Assembly: GCA_000469685.2 (NCBI GenBank)
Contig: LS997564.1
Coordinates: 32,188,843-32,252,842, forward strand
Length of the DNA: 64,000 nucleotides
Source: Haemonchus contortus
Taxonomy: Eukaryota > Nematoda > Chromadorea > Rhabditida > Trichostrongylidae
Reading direction: 5' to 3'
In this document: positions 22,601 through 34,139 of the stretch, piece after piece
Layout of the letters: the number at the start of each line of letters is the position of its first letter
Numbering within the stretch: position 1 is the first letter of the stretch
Made by a program: the position numbers and the translations under genes
The notes under the pieces: generated by a model
Told to the model about the DNA's origin: nothing
The model's database searches: none
The model's input: the letters and a program-made list of their open reading frames with translations, nothing else

Positions 22601-25074
22601 GAGCTGTAAAGGACCCGAACTAACTATGATTGGGACCTGATAGGGTAAGCGAAATTCTCGAATCATACGATCAACTGTGCCAAGGGCCCAAGCTCAGCTT
22701 TCGAAAGACAAACCCGACTTCACATAGTTCTCATTACTCATGTAAAGGGGTACCGAAAATTTCGGTGGCGTTCTAGGAGGACTCAGACAATTAAATGATA
22801 GGAGGAGGTCAGACAGAGAAAAACGGGGTTAGTAGTCGATGTTAGTGCGATTTCTCAAGCGAACACCCAGAAAATCAATCCAAAAGGCACAGAAATCAGC
22901 ATGATCCCATCAAGCCGGGTAAGTTGCCCTATTTGGACTGTCCTGCTTAGTGATGAAGCCTTAAACGACGCCGTATGTCGCAGAATCCCTAGTTATTTCA
23001 GCAGATTTCAAGGCAGATTGTAAAAGAATAAATCAATATCCACTCAAAAATACAACACTGCGATTTACAACCCACGAGGGACCTTCCCATATGGAAAAGA
23101 AAAAACAGGGACAAAGAGTGCAACGACAAAAATGGCTTCTGTACTGAGCAATGATAAGCAGTGATAAAAAATCCGATTGGCGACATGACGCGACGATTTG
23201 TCGCCATCATCGCCGGCAGTAACCGTCATGCCGTCCGTCCGAACACCGGACGTGGCCGGCTGAAGACCGGCCGAATGTTGGTGTTGGTTGGTTGGTTGGT
23301 TGGTGGTGGTGGAAGAGTCGTAAATCTAGGAGCAGCGCGGCCCGGTGATTAATACGCTTGGCGCTGGTGGTGGCGGTGACGATGGCGATGGCACCATCTG
23401 ATCGTTCGTCTCCCTTCGTTCGAGCCGTATATCATGCATGAAAATCTGCTCCATTCGATTGTAATCCATTTTAGTCGATCTTTAACCTACCCATTGGGTC
23501 CTCTTTGGGAGAGGTCAATCTATCCGGAATCGATAATCATTACTGTCATTGGCCTCTGAAACAGTCTTTGAACAGGATTCAACCCATGAAGGCTCTAGGA
23601 AACTCTCAGAATAACTGTTTGTACTTCTTGACATGTCTTTGTACCCAGGTGCACCCAAACGGTGCAGAACACATGTTGAGGACGACATTTTGACATGAAG
23701 AAGCCAGTTTTCTCCCGGACGTCTCACGGGAGCTCAGAAACGTATACGTGCAAATAGAACCTGTTCAGACCCACTTCATTTTAGGGGCTTCCTATCGATT
23801 TTTTACTAGTCACGTTTTACTTCATTACACTACCGGAGCTTCCGAATTCCAAAACTGGCTTCAGGGGAAATTCAGACGACCCTGAGACCTTCTCGTGATG
23901 TCCTAGACGCTGTCGAGTCCTAGACGTGACCATGGAACTGGGAGAATTTCTAGATGATCTTTCAAGATCGGGGGAGGGGATAGGGCATGGGTCCGTGTCT
24001 GATCCGGTTCAATCACATCTCTGATCCAACTGGTTCATCTACCATTAGTCTAAGGAAAGTCTTAGAGAAAGAGTCTAAGGTGGCCACCCACATCTAATGG
24101 ACCCCATCCCGATCGAGTTCCGAATTTTCTAGAAATGTCCCTTTTGTCATTTGATGGCGATGGTTGATGATGGATCCAACCAGAAACCAGTTTATAGAAA
24201 GACGCGAAGCAAAGAGTATTTTCTGTAGAAATGTAAAGAAATGATATCGGGTGGTGACGGTAATGATTGGGCAAACTCCCAGAACAAAAGGAAAGCCACC
24301 CGAATGACAATTATAATCAAATTTCAAATCTATTTAAATGATTAAATAGAGTGATTGAGAAGTTGATTGAACGGGTACTCAATGCTGTCACCCCGTCATC
24401 CCGACACCAGCGGGGAGTTCTCATTTGTCCCCCCCCGAGTAGCGGTGGGGGTTTTTCTAATTAGCTAATCAGTCAACTGATTAACGAGCCACATACTCGG
24501 ATTCGACTCGGATGATGACGACCGCGACGACGACGATGAATTTGATCGTCAAGAAGTAGTTTTATGCTGATTGATCGAAACGACCACGACCACGACGAGA
24601 ATGCAGCTGTGTGTGCTGGCTGGCCATGCTATTTCCTCTCCAACACCATTACACCTCACATAATCACGAGACACAGATCGACACTCAAGTAATCTGATGG
24701 AAGATCTGAGGAAATGTCCGGGAAAAAACATCAAACCGTCAGTTCAAAGCCATGAAATCGACCCACACACGCCAAGCAAACAGCGCGTCGCTCGAAACGC
24801 TTTATCTCCCATGTCCAGGAAAAAGTGCAATTCTCAAAAGAGGAACAGAGCTATTCCTAGGCAACAATTGAATGAAATTAATAGCAAATAAGAAACGTAA
24901 ACATACCGGATCCTGTGTTGACTGGGACGTAAAACTGGCCGTTGGGGCAACGGCTGTAGGTTGTGTCGGAAAATAGGCAGACGGTGTTGATTGTTGTGTT
25001 TGTGAATCGTAGTAGAAAACTCCTAAGCCATTTAGGCCTTGCGCAGGCCCACCAGCAAACTCTGATGACGTCAT
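7589..25074 (-). CDS. lin-39: LIN-39-type Hox transcription factor (six exons)
   Basis: This is a sequence-specific nuclear transcription factor of the Hox class; in C. elegans LIN-39 patterns the mid-body, including vulval precursor fate and Q neuroblast migration. The spliced coding sequence joins 24907-25074, 22275-22404, 10847-10914, 10282-10359, 9859-9909 and 7589-7690, all minus strand, giving 597 nt and 198 residues. Phases agree at every junction and all introns are GT-AG. The hexapeptide YPWM is at about residues 90-93. The 60-residue homeodomain starts [10 protein letters not shown] and keeps W48, F49, Q50, N51 and R53. The tail [12 protein letters not shown]...NQF resembles the C. 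elegans LIN-39 tail as I recall it. The mab-5 homeodomain differs in helix 1-2 (no RIEIAHSLM stretch). The product is shorter than C. elegans LIN-39 (about 250 residues), mostly in the N-terminus, so an extra 5' exon is possible. Identity is strong; the exact N-terminus is less sure. Confidence 0.95.
8191..8213 (+). repeat. G23 homopolymer
   Basis: An uninterrupted run of 23 Gs in lin-39 intron 5. Similar G or C tracts occur at 47261-47276, 57736-57746 and 60317-60329. Long G tracts can form G-quadruplexes and block replication; in C. elegans DOG-1/FANCJ protects such tracts. Confidence 0.95.
9239..9453 (-). mobile_element. tRNA-headed SINE, 5'-truncated copy 1
   Basis: Reading the minus strand it runs from near the B box (GGATCGATATCCGCC) through the central ACCAGACTCGTCTGGGAG block to the terminal ...GATCAACGCCCCAAGAC. 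The A-box part is missing. It lies in lin-39 intron 5, in the same orientation as the gene. Confidence 0.75.
9514..9765 (+). mobile_element. rearranged SINE copy 2 (inverted dimer)
   Basis: A plus-oriented 5' segment (GGATCGATATCCGCCC) is followed by minus-oriented 5' and central segments and then a plus-oriented central/3' segment. The central parts form arms 9618-9650 and 9655-9687, with two mismatches over the outer 25 nt. A second inverted pair spans about 9518-9546 and 9565-9594. It looks like a foldback product of two head-to-head SINEs in lin-39 intron 5. Confidence 0.65.
9859..9909 (-). CDS. lin-39: lin-39 exon 5 (recognition helix)
   Basis: This 51-bp micro-exon encodes [17 protein letters not shown], the complete DNA-recognition helix. 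It has acceptor ATATTTAG and donor GTGAGT. Gln50 and Asn51 predict binding to TAAT-type sites. The KHKKENK ending is typical of nematode LIN-39/MAB-5 rather than the KWKK of most animal Hox4-8 proteins. Confidence 0.97.
10282..10359 (-). CDS. lin-39: lin-39 exon 4 (homeodomain helix 1-2 region)
   Basis: This exon has 26 codons, from [20 protein letters not shown] to LTERQ, homeodomain residues 19-44. The acceptor reads TTTGAG rather than the usual CAG, and the donor is GTAAGC. The exon ends exactly between residues 44 and 45, an intron position known from several homeobox classes. Confidence 0.95.
10360..10846 (-). other. lin-39 intron 3 with SINE insertion
   Basis: This 487-bp intron interrupts the homeobox after residue 18. 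About 270 bp of it is a SINE copy in the opposite orientation to the gene (10481-10750), so the ancestral intron was probably near 200 bp. Confidence 0.88.
10481..10750 (+). mobile_element. tRNA-headed SINE copy 3, inside the lin-39 homeobox
   Basis: Plus-oriented, with GGGATCGATATCCGCCC, a degenerate central block and ...TGGAAGTCGAATGCG near the 3' end. It occupies most of lin-39 intron 3 and lies antisense to the gene, less than 100 bp from exon 3. Confidence 0.7.
10847..10914 (-). CDS. lin-39: lin-39 exon 3 (homeodomain N-terminal arm and helix 1)
   Basis: Acceptor TTCAG lies just above 10914 and donor GTATGA just below 10847. The exon encodes [22 protein letters not shown], covering the linker after the hexapeptide, the N-terminal arm and the start of helix 1. 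It ends in phase 0 after homeodomain residue 18. This arm and helix 1 resemble Dfd/Scr-class Hox proteins. Confidence 0.95.
13792..13844. repeat. perfect 23-bp inverted repeat
   Basis: Arms 13792-13814 and 13822-13844 are exact reverse complements around the 7-nt spacer CCGGCGA. The sequence lies in lin-39 intron 2. Perfect arms point to a recent or constrained element. Confidence 0.9.
13843..13887. repeat. palindrome flanked by direct repeat of ATTGAGCATAGAACG
   Basis: CATAGAACGT/ACGTTCTATG forms a near-perfect palindrome at 13850-13870. ATTGAGCATAGAACG occurs at about 13844-13858 and again at 13873-13887. It directly adjoins the 23-bp inverted repeat, so the two may be one element that grew by slippage. 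Confidence 0.8.
14990..15090. promoter_or_regulatory. CpG-rich patch with homeodomain-type motifs, lin-39 intron 2
   Basis: It contains GAATTAATGG, AATAAATCGCCGG and GGATTAATCGCGCG in a CpG-dense context within an AT-rich intron. TAAT cores and ATAAATCG recur in other CpG-rich patches of this locus. A regulatory role is inferred from composition and position only. Confidence 0.3.
15921..15981. mobile_element. SINE fragment copy 4 (central block, inverted pair)
   Basis: Minus-oriented ATTCTCCCAGATGGGTCTGG matches the SINE central block. The preceding GATCGGTCGGTATACCAG matches the same block in plus orientation, so this may be another foldback remnant. It is short and strongly diverged. Confidence 0.4.
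16080..16260. promoter_or_regulatory. CpG-rich patch with CRE-like motif and hairpin, lin-39 intron 2
   Basis: It contains GACGTCATCGATCATC (CRE core GACGTCA) and TTTACGTTAAATTG. It ends in a hairpin with perfect 13-bp arms at 16209-16221 and 16227-16239 (GGTCGGGACCTTT). The hairpin may be a separate short repeat element. Confidence 0.3.
19150..19480. promoter_or_regulatory. CpG-rich patch with ATAAATCG-like motifs, lin-39 intron 2
   Basis: It contains GCCATAAATATTCCG, AGTAAATTTATCGCC, GAATTTATTGG and ACATAAATCGACG within 250 bp. These relate to the GCCATAAATCG pair at 1051-1163. The clustering of TTTAT/ATAAA-type homeodomain sites in a CpG-rich island makes this a candidate enhancer. Confidence 0.3.
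21640..21800. promoter_or_regulatory. CpG-rich patch with Hox-PBC composite motif, lin-39 intron 2
   Basis: TGATTGATTGG at 21716-21726 fits the TGATNNAT consensus bound by Hox with CEH-20/PBX. Nearby are GTCTATTTATCACGGG and a TTGG-rich microsatellite. A single 8-mer is weak evidence, but it sits in a compositional island of a Hox intron about 500 bp from the hexapeptide exon. Confidence 0.3.
22275..22404 (-). CDS. lin-39: lin-39 exon 2 (hexapeptide exon)
   Basis: The exon starts after a strong nematode acceptor (TTTATTTGCAG) and ends in phase 1 before GTGAAG. It encodes 43 residues plus one base. A highly charged Lys/Glu/Asp stretch precedes [16 protein letters not shown], encoded at 22297-22308, is the Hox hexapeptide that binds the PBC partner (CEH-20/EXD/PBX). 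The leftover G joins GA of exon 3 to make Gly. Confidence 0.93.
22405..24906 (-). other. lin-39 intron 1
   Basis: This 2.5-kb intron runs from GTATGT to TTTGCAG. It contains CpG-rich stretches near 23160-23410 and 24380-24610, with (TTGG)n and (GAC)n simple repeats. One TGATTGAT core (24568-24575) fits the Hox-PBC composite consensus. No gene is seen inside. Confidence 0.85.
24907..25074 (-). CDS. lin-39: lin-39 exon 1 (N-terminus)
   Basis: This exon has 56 codons, from ATG at 25074-25072 to a donor GTATGT at 24906-24901. It begins MTSSEFAGG and is rich in Ser, Thr, Gln, Pro and Ala, a typical disordered Hox N-terminus. It ends in phase 0 after Asp-Pro, which fits the phase-0 start of exon 2. 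The reading frame stays open upstream to a TGA near 25292-25290 without another ATG, so this ATG is the likely start. The open frame leaves room for a spliced or trans-spliced leader joining within 25075-25290. Confidence 0.85.
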
Positions 25075-25290
25075 AGGCGCACACTTAACAAATCGCAGCT
25101 CATTAAGCGGACTGTGCGCTAGCGTCTCGAGAGGCGTGGCACGGCTGCCGTTTCCGCCAACGGCGATTGGTTGGCGTTCGGGTGGGAGGCGGAGCCGCGA
25201 CCGCCCGAACCCTCGTCGTCGCCGTCGGGGAGCTGGAGAGCGCGACGTCCGTGCCCTGCCTGACTGCCTGACGCTCGCGTTGATATGAAA
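25075..25290 (-). promoter_or_regulatory. CpG-rich 5' flank of lin-39
   Basis: This strongly CpG-rich stretch directly precedes the lin-39 ATG and contains an ATTGG (inverted CCAAT) in a GC-rich setting. Its frame is open into exon 1 but lacks ATG. It is probably promoter, 5' UTR, or both; no TATA box was found at a convincing distance. Confidence 0.45.
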
Positions 25291-28200
25291 TCATGACGGG
25301 AATACGGTAGGCGAGAATTTGACGAAAAACGATCGAATACATTGAAAATGAAAACGGGTAGTAGGAAGGCGACAAGAAGGAAGGAGAAGAAGTGTCAGGG
25401 AAATACCAGAGACTATTCAGAAAAGATTGAGAAAGATCAATTTATGAGCATCCCCGCGGTCTTTCGGGAAGTGTTGGACACCATCTTTGGCCCAAAATTT
25501 TCCCCTAAAGACGTAGAGAATCAATGCCATCACAAATGTTATGATAGAAGGTGGTATACATCGCGTAGGTCGCCTCCTTCTGAGTCAGAAGCTCCCAAAT
25601 GACAATGAATCCTCGCTGGCTATTCAGAATTCCCCATCCCTCGCTATCCCCGCGTTCCCTGAAGCAGATGCTGCCAAGTCGTTCCGACCCTCAAGTCCAC
25701 CACTCATCCCCTCAATGTCGACTCATGCTGGCTAATCTGGCTTTAGACATGGGGAATCCGTGTAGTTGGCAGTGATGCGAGTTGGTTATCTTGGCCTTTG
25801 TCGGCATTGACATCAAAGATGCCGCCAGCATCAGGAGCTATCCATCCAGCCAGTCAGCCACGGCCGTCCAACCGGCCGTGCGACGTCGACGGGGTGTCGG
25901 CGATTCTCGTCGCCCCGAGATTTCTCCCTACTCTCTCACGCGCGCGTCATCCATCAACGGGCTATGAACATACGCCGCCTGCTTCTCAACTAGACATCTG
26001 AGCCCAACCCTAAGTTACCGTAGGCTGACAACGATATTTCATTTTGTCTTGCTTTGTAGAACTTGAAGCTAGCTAAAGAATCAACCGTAACCTCGAAACG
26101 CTAGCGGAATGCAAGCAACCAGTCTAATCTTACAGTACACTTCTTTGGCTACGGTATTTATCCGATCAAATCGCTGCCGTTGTTTCCAAAGGTACAGATC
26201 GTACAAACAACCTCCCTTGGCAGAGATGGTAGGAAGGGGTTTCAGGTTTGCTGAAACAGTTCTTCGTATCCTGATTATGAAGGGCCGGCAGCCCAAACCG
26301 AGCATGCACTGTCTTTTCACCTATAGCTAGTTGGACTTGGATGAACTTAGAATTCAACTGTTCCGTCCTGAAACACCTTTTTCGTGGGTATGTTCAAAAA
26401 ATGGCATCAAAACTAACGGTGACCTTTAACACTTCTCGGGGTTTCCAACAGAGCGTACAGATCTTTCCGATTTTCCACCGTACTGATAGACGGTAAGGAT
26501 CGCTAGAGGTTGCTTGGTTCCCATCCCACGACCTAACCGGAGAAAGCAGTCATCTACAGAAGTACAGGCCTTAAGCTTCGAGCTACTCTCATAACCCATA
26601 GGCCCTCTCAGAAAATCACTTCTTACGAGCACCTCAACCAAACATTTGATCAGTTCTACTTATTACAGCCCGTAAATTGACAGAGGAGGCACTTCTTTAT
26701 AACTCGCCCCCTAGCACCGGAAGAAAAAGCTAGTAAATGTAGCTGCAGGTACCCCCATGCGCCATTAGCTGTTCAGAGGAACCTCCTTGCACTGACCGCT
26801 TGTAACAAAGGTTGGAAAAGTAAGCCAGAATGATTTGGCTGAAGCGCTATGAATTAGAAATTCAATTCCAGAAGTCTGATCTCGGATAATCATTAAAATT
26901 ACTCGTTGTTAAGAAAAGAGAATCGAAACAGACATAGCAAAACAAAAATAGGTTATGGTATGGTAACGAAAAGCCAGTGAATCTGATGAAGCTGTACAAT
27001 TAATCCTCTGGGCCACTGCAACTCAGATGTTCGACTAGTAATCGGATACTGTTGATCGGTAAAACGTACCAAAGGGTACCAGGGGTGCGAATTTAGTGAG
27101 TTCAGAGCTGTAAATAGTAGGAAAAACGGATCATTCTTGACAGTTAGAGCTGTCGTAGGTACTTCTGACCGCCAACTCAGAATTAGGATGTGATGAGAGA
27201 GAAAAGAAATAGATATCAGGTGACTTCTGGAAAACATCTTTTCAACAGCTGCACTATAAAGTGATCGGCTAACTTTTCCAGTGGTGGTCTAACACGGAGG
27301 GAATGAGTCTCTTAATGGGTCGTTGGGTTCGATAGTTCAGGAGAAAACCAGAAGAATCTGGAAGAAAGTCAATGAAAACTGATTTACGCTAGCCGATACG
27401 ATAGGTAGAAACGGTGTGGTTTTAAAAAATCGAACAGAGCCGAATGGTACTGTGGTTACCAGATATATCCTCCGAGGCTCGCTTTAGTGACAACGAAGTC
27501 ATCCGGAAGGATTGCAAAAGAAAAACAGAATAAGGAAAACTCGTCCACCAAATGGCAGTTAGTTCGCTCGCAGCCAAAGGCGTTTTCAAACGCCAATTCT
27601 GTATAGATAGATGTGGAATGGTCAAGTGCTGAAGCCTACCCTCCCACCGTGCAGTATTCTACAGCATTGAGATAAACTATATAAACGTCACCTGTGACAT
27701 CTACTTTGCCTCCTTTCATTCTGATCAAACTCAGCAAAGGAGCCCTTGGAGCGCACTAATAACGTCGATAAACTTGGCCCTGCTAGCATTTTTTCATCCC
27801 AAGCTCCTGATCTTCGCTAGGCGATACTAGATCGAAGTCCAATCTTTAGATGAATCCACGATCCAGCTAGAGAGAAAACAAGGGTCTGTTTGCAAGGCAA
27901 TGGGAACACCGTTTGGGTTTTCCATATGAACCCGATCATTTACCCAGATAATCCAAAGGATAACCTCCTATACTTCAATAGAGTTATTAAGATAGCTTGC
28001 GAGCCTATGTTTCTGATTGCTCAGTTGGTAATGGATAACGATAAGAATGCTAGGGAAATGGTTATGGTAGAAACTGAGACGCCAGCCAGAAATCAATCTC
28101 CACACTCAAAAGTTTTTGGATATGACGAATTTGAAAGATGGAATTTCTATAACGAACTTTGGGAGAGCCGATCGATAAGTCGGTTATGGAAAAGCCTGGG

Positions 28201-28497
28201 CAACTAAGTTAGGGAAGTCGACATGGATCACCACCTTAGGATTTCTTGGTCGAACACCTTTACACAGTACATTCCTTTAAAGCCTGAAGAGCTGAGAGCG
28301 CCCCGATGCCCCTTAACCGATTACTGCTTCGAAGCTGCCGTACCAGTTAATCGCCAATAGGAGCAGCTTTGAATGGACGCACCGCTCAAGTTTTAGCCTC
28401 CTCAACGAAAAGTCGATCCCATAGAAGTGATTCACTTCGTGTTGAGCCTGTGCAGGGCTTGCATTCACTACATACCCGTTCGGGGACTTCTAAGTTA

Positions 28498-28552
28498 TCT
28501 GGATACCCGAGCTCTGATTCGTGGAACATAAGCCAGAGTTCGGGTACCCAGA
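28498..28552. repeat. imperfect 19-bp inverted repeat
   Basis: Arms 28498-28516 and 28534-28552 pair with about two mismatches around a 17-nt spacer. A direct repeat of GCTCACAAGTTTCT follows at about 28647 and 28670. No transposon family was recognised. Confidence 0.7.
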
Positions 28553-31500
28553 CAACACAGGGCCAAATGAGCGTTTCTGAGAACGTTGAGTGTCTTTCCG
28601 AAGAGAGAGTAGGGTCCGAGGAAAACTTGGTGGAGCTTGCTGCTTGCTCACAAGTTTCTTAATTGCTGTTGGCTCACAAGTTTCTGGATGAACCGTTTGA
28701 GAAATCGAAGTTCCGCTCACAGTAAGCTTGTCCTATGGTCAAGAGTAGAAGTGATTGAAGCCTCAAAAGTATTCCCAAGTTCTTTGAGGACTTGAATTTG
28801 TAAGTGGACTGTCAAAAGAGGCTCTTCACAGAAGTAGACACAACTGCGGTCTATTACGGTGGCTTCAGAATCCCATCATAGCGAGGAGAAATGGTAGGTT
28901 CAAAATTAAACTGATTGATTGATGAAAATCACCTGGCAACGAAGTGCACGTGTAGCCAGCGCTCCGACAAGGCTCGCCTCTGACGGACGGGAGGAGGGAG
29001 GGAAAAGAGAAGTAGAAGGCAATTTTACCGTCTTTTCCTTAATTTTCATCTTCTCTTTCTTTCTATCTATGATCTCCAATCGAACAACTCCGAGACCTTG
29101 GTCAAGGAAGTGGGATGTAGTTCAACTATGAGTAAGCGGCTGGTTTCATAAAGACGCAAACAAGGCACGACAATGCATAAACAAGCAGAGTAAACAGAAA
29201 TAACAGTGTCATAGATATGCAGTTTAGGATGTATAGGTTGTAGAGTAAAAATATGAACTGATAAATATCATTTCCCATTTACTCATTGTTTATTATTGTT
29301 CACTTGGATCGGATGTCTCGCTTGAAAACGATTCAGTATAAGTCAGCCAGCCAACGGTTCAGCATTAGGAAAGTTACAAACAGCATTTTTCAATGAAAGT
29401 ATTCAGTAAAGCTGAATTTAGACTGCTGTTGACAGAGAAGGTCTAAGTAAAGCCAAAATGTCGTCAAACTTACATAGCTCCGCTGCGAGCTCCTCAACTG
29501 CTCAAGATCGTAGTGGAAAACGATGCCAACATCTTCCGAGAAAATCGAGTTCAGGTATTACCTCAGTATAAAGTATTTGAGTTCAAAGAAATCAAAAAGA
29601 CCCCTTTTTCCCTACCAGAATAGAAGCGGATAACTACAGGGCTGCGAAGGACCTTGACAATCATTTGGTTCAAATGATAGTAGTCAAGTAAAATAATTCG
29701 GAATACAAGTATGTGATGAAAGTATTGTCCTGGACCAGCATACTCTGCTGACTTAAAAAGTGATTTGAAAAAGTTTGATTTTTTACAAAAATTCAAGATA
29801 AAAAGCCAAAGTGGTCTTAAAATGAAGAAAGTACCCATTCACTCGCGTGAGAATGGCATTCACTACTACCAAGGCTCTCGATTCCACGCAGAATTAACAA
29901 CTAGATACTTCATTCGATACAAGCAGTCTCAGAATTTTCGCTAGAAGTTCACAATACGTGATAGAATTAGAAAAGTGATAGATCAAACTGTATGAGCTCT
30001 TTCTATACAGGCTATAAAGCTGATAGCAGCAATGTCGACCTCACTACATCATTTCTGTCACAAAGATAATCAAGCAGTTCCAGAAATTAGTAAAAACCAT
30101 AATTATTTCCTTCAATGGAAACAAATCGATGACAAAATTTCTTTCGTCGATTTTTTTTGAGGAAAATTCTTATTAAAACGTTTTCAGGGCCATTTACATA
30201 AAATCCTGGCAATTCTAAAAAATTGCGCTTTCAAAGGAAGTATTTATACAAGCTCAGTGGCATCATCTCCCATTTTGGACGAACATGCACCCAGGCAGTT
30301 TCTGCTCACGCTTAAGCAACCGTCAATGAAGTTGTTTGAAAAAAAAAGAAAGATCAAATCTGTGATACTCACTGAAGCAGAATAGCATACCAAATAACCG
30401 GGTTTCAGAAAAATCGGGTCACCACTTTGAAGTTTTGCATGTGAAAGTAAGTAGGGAAATGAAGGACGGGCCACTTGATCAGAGCGCGGTAAGCTAAATG
30501 GCCAATTCACCTGGTCATGCTCTAGTGATAGGGACAATTTCCCGAAGAGCTAATCATTTCCCACGATTACTCGGGAAATGAGTGGATTCGACTGACTCCT
30601 TCCCGGAATTCATCCCTGAGCAATTGAATTCCCATTACTTTTGAGACATCGTCATTATCCACTTTAAAGATCGAACTGTTGTTTGTGGCCATGAAACACT
30701 ATGGCATAAATTCTAAGTTTTTAAAGTCTCCGGAATTTTAGAGAATTGACAATTAGGCATCAGGAAGCTTCCCAATCGGAAAACCAACTTTTTCGTTATG
30801 AGACTGACTTCTGATGTTCTAAGATGAGTCTCTTCTTCTACAGTGATGGCAATGCCATGGGGCGATTTTTCTACAACAAAAGTACAATTATGATGTGTTT
30901 GATGCTGACGATTCTTTCGAAATGGGCTGTGTGGTTCCTCGCAATCATTGTTGCAGAGGCCCCTCTTATTCCGTAATGCTCCAGGCAACAGTCAATGATC
31001 TAGCCAGATTCCTGTCAATTTCGAACAGCCCCGAAACCAATTCATCGAGTCCGGAGAAAGCTTCGCTAAGTTAGCCAACCCATCAGTGAAACGGGCTCTT
31101 CTCCCAGGATTCGATTACAGAGGTTTCGTTTTCTCGGACAGTTCCAATACCGTCGGATCGACCTCACGCCCTCTCTATCTCATTGCCTTCTACTCTTTCC
31201 TTCCCACCGTCTCGATTGTGGGAAGCTACTCAGAGATTGAGTTGATCTGACACCAATTCACAACTCGTTCGGAACAACTTCTCTGAGCAAAGTTCTTCGT
31301 AATGTCGACTATGAAAGACTTTTGGGGGTACCCCTCAAGTAGATGGCCTGCTGGAACTGACCTTGACTCAGTCGCTCCAGCTCACTCCATTCCATACCTA
31401 TAAATTCTTTATGTTGCAGATATCAGTGCCAGCCTGATGATCGTGGAAACACCTATCCCTTAATTGACCTTTAGTAAGTCCCATCACACTGCGATTCAAT

Positions 31501-34139
31501 TAATTTACTGTCGAAGCTACGGTAAACTTCTTGGTCAGGTTGGAATGACACGTGACTATTCAAGAACTCTCGAACAAATGTTATACTTGTTTTGAGGGGG
31601 GAGTCTGAGTGACAACTGAAACACAAAGACTCTCTCTCCAATGACTGGCTAGTTGGCTGGATGGCATTAGCTTGATCTCGAAATAATGGAAGCAGAAATT
31701 GATGTGGATGCTTGTACTCCAGAATAACTGCACCGTACTTTCAGATATACTCAAGTAAACAGGTACATCCTGTTACTGTTATGCTCATGTTGTTTCTAAA
31801 AACATCAATCCCAGTTGGCTATTAATGTCTTTCTCAACAAGAAAGGGCCTTGAGATCGATTCCTCGTCCTATATTTACTGAGGGCAGCGAGACCGATCGG
31901 TAACCCCGAAAAGGCATCTTCAGAATACACAGTAAATGTAGTTACCTGAGTCTTGATACAGCTTGAGGGGAGGTGGTGTTTGAAAAAACAAATATAACTA
32001 GTTCAAAGACAGTATCAAATAAACATTACCTACAAATATAATTATGCAACAGCATAAATGTAATTAAAGCATAAAATAACAGTTAACAAATGATTATTTG
32101 GTATAATAAAATATCTTTGTATGAGTTTATACAATACATCTTAAGTAAAACGCTCACTTGCCTTGTGAAAGGCGCAGTGCAGGCTTTTAGATCCGAAGAG
32201 GCCGGTGGTTTTCAGTGGAAGTCGCTCATTGAAATGAAGAAAGTGTTCTGATAACGGTCCATTGTAATCACTCAATTCAACTATGGAAATAGCTGAAGTA
32301 GCTGGCAAAATCACAAAACTCTTCTAGTCGGCAATCAGCTGTTCCTGTCTCCTTCCAACTAAAAGCTTTACCAGGCACTTCAAACAAATTTCAACATAAT
32401 CGAAGGATCAGAGGGAAAAAGTGATTAGAGGGAAAGGGAAAAAGAGTAAGGAATTTTCTATATTTGAAGTCAAAAGTTGTTATATTAAGTTTTGCATTTT
32501 AAAATTCGCCATTTCAATGGCCGAAAGTTCACCACTTCAGAGGTGCCCCCTTCAAAGGTTCGATTTCACCCGAAAACTAGTCGTATCCGTACCCTTTTCG
32601 AGTAGAAACCACTCACATAAGCAAAGGTTACCAGGTACGATAGTGAATTGTGCGAAATGGGCTTTATGAGGAAGAATGGCCTTTTGCTCACAAGATAGGC
32701 CGAACCTTCCGGGAACGTGATTACCTTCTGACCTTTTGTCAGGTCCTTCATTAAAAAAGAGTTAAACTAAAGTTCTTTTCTCGCTTGTTACCTCAAATCA
32801 TGGCTGAAGCTAAGAAGACACGAACTTTCAGGTTTAGAAAGAAAAACTATATTATTACCAAAACTGAGCTTGATAGAAAAGTGAAAATGTAATTGTGTCG
32901 TACAAATCCTTCCAAAGATTGCCCCCGATTGAACGAATGCACTCCTTCGAGCGATTTCACAACGCTGTTTGACCCTGATTTCATCTGCAAAGTCTTGAAT
33001 CTCGTCCGAAATATTTGATGAAACCGCAACTAGACAACAAATAAACAGAAAGGGAATTGGTTGAGTTTGGCTGTCATAGAAACGTTTGTCATAAATAATA
33101 TCGATGTTCTTACGGATAGGGTTAGTAAAGCTTGCTTGCGAGCTTAGCTTACCAGCAAAGCGAAACATTATCGCTCTCGAGTGATGGCTAGAATCCTGCA
33201 TGACCTACACTTCAGTTTTCAAAATTTCAAGCCGTTTTGGAAGGGTCAACTCATCATAAAGACGGTACAGCTTTTGGTCATGGATCCCCGTCGGAGCGAA
33301 CTTCAGATGAATTCGACAATTGAACTCAAACTAGCACATTACAATTCACAGGAAAATCCAAGCTAATCAGTTGACTGATAGTAAAAGATTGGGGTAGCCA
33401 TGGGATGGTAAGGCAATCGAAGTCTGGGAACGTTCCAGAATTAAAGGTCCGCAATGACGATATCTGGAAGTGGGAGGACTACGGTAGCAGCAGCAGATGC
33501 TTAGGGCAAATTTGCATGAGATACTGCTGAATATTCAATACTATTACTCGAGTTTTCCCATAAGTAATTAAGAACAATTCTAGGCTATTGTCAATTGTAA
33601 AGTGCAGCTGGAAAATAAAAAAGAGCATATCAATATGATATGGGTGAAATAAGTCCTAAAAGCTGATAAGCTCAGCAGGAAGTTAAAAACGGATATCTAA
33701 AAGTCAAATTTGGTTCTTAAGTCAACTTTTTCGGTATAGTCCTACTTACTAATCTATTAAACTGTACTTAACAGAGCTGCAGAAGGGTGACAATCAGTGA
33801 GCACGGCTGAGAAGCTACGTAGCGAAAAAGGTTAGACATTGATGAAGTTCTGATATCCAGAAGACCCAGACGGGTGTTGAACCCGAGTGACCCACGGCCC
33901 AATTTCCTTCAGAGCTCACGTTCAACTGAGCGGAGCTCTAATGACCTGTAGAATGAATTCCTCGCACCGTCTCGATTTTAATGGGGTTAAGGAAGAAAAA
34001 TAGCAAAGTTGGACTCCCAAAAAGTTCACTCTCCACATTTTTCAAGAATAAAAAATGCAGCTTCATTCTATCAAGTAATTCAGGTCCCTTTAGACTACTC
34101 AACTCGCCCACTCAGATCACCTGATGACCTGAAATCGTT

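Noticed and set aside
24490..24560. Acidic Asp-rich open stretch in lin-39 intron 1
   Set aside because: Explained by a (GAC)n/(GAT)n simple repeat; no splice sites flank it.
20549..28924. TGATTGAT Hox-PBC composite sites (20549, 21716, 24568, 28912)
   Set aside because: Four copies is about what base composition predicts, so no enrichment is claimed; only the one inside a CpG-rich patch is mentioned as context.
32788..33201. 137-codon minus-strand open frame
   Set aside because: No recognised domain and length compatible with chance.
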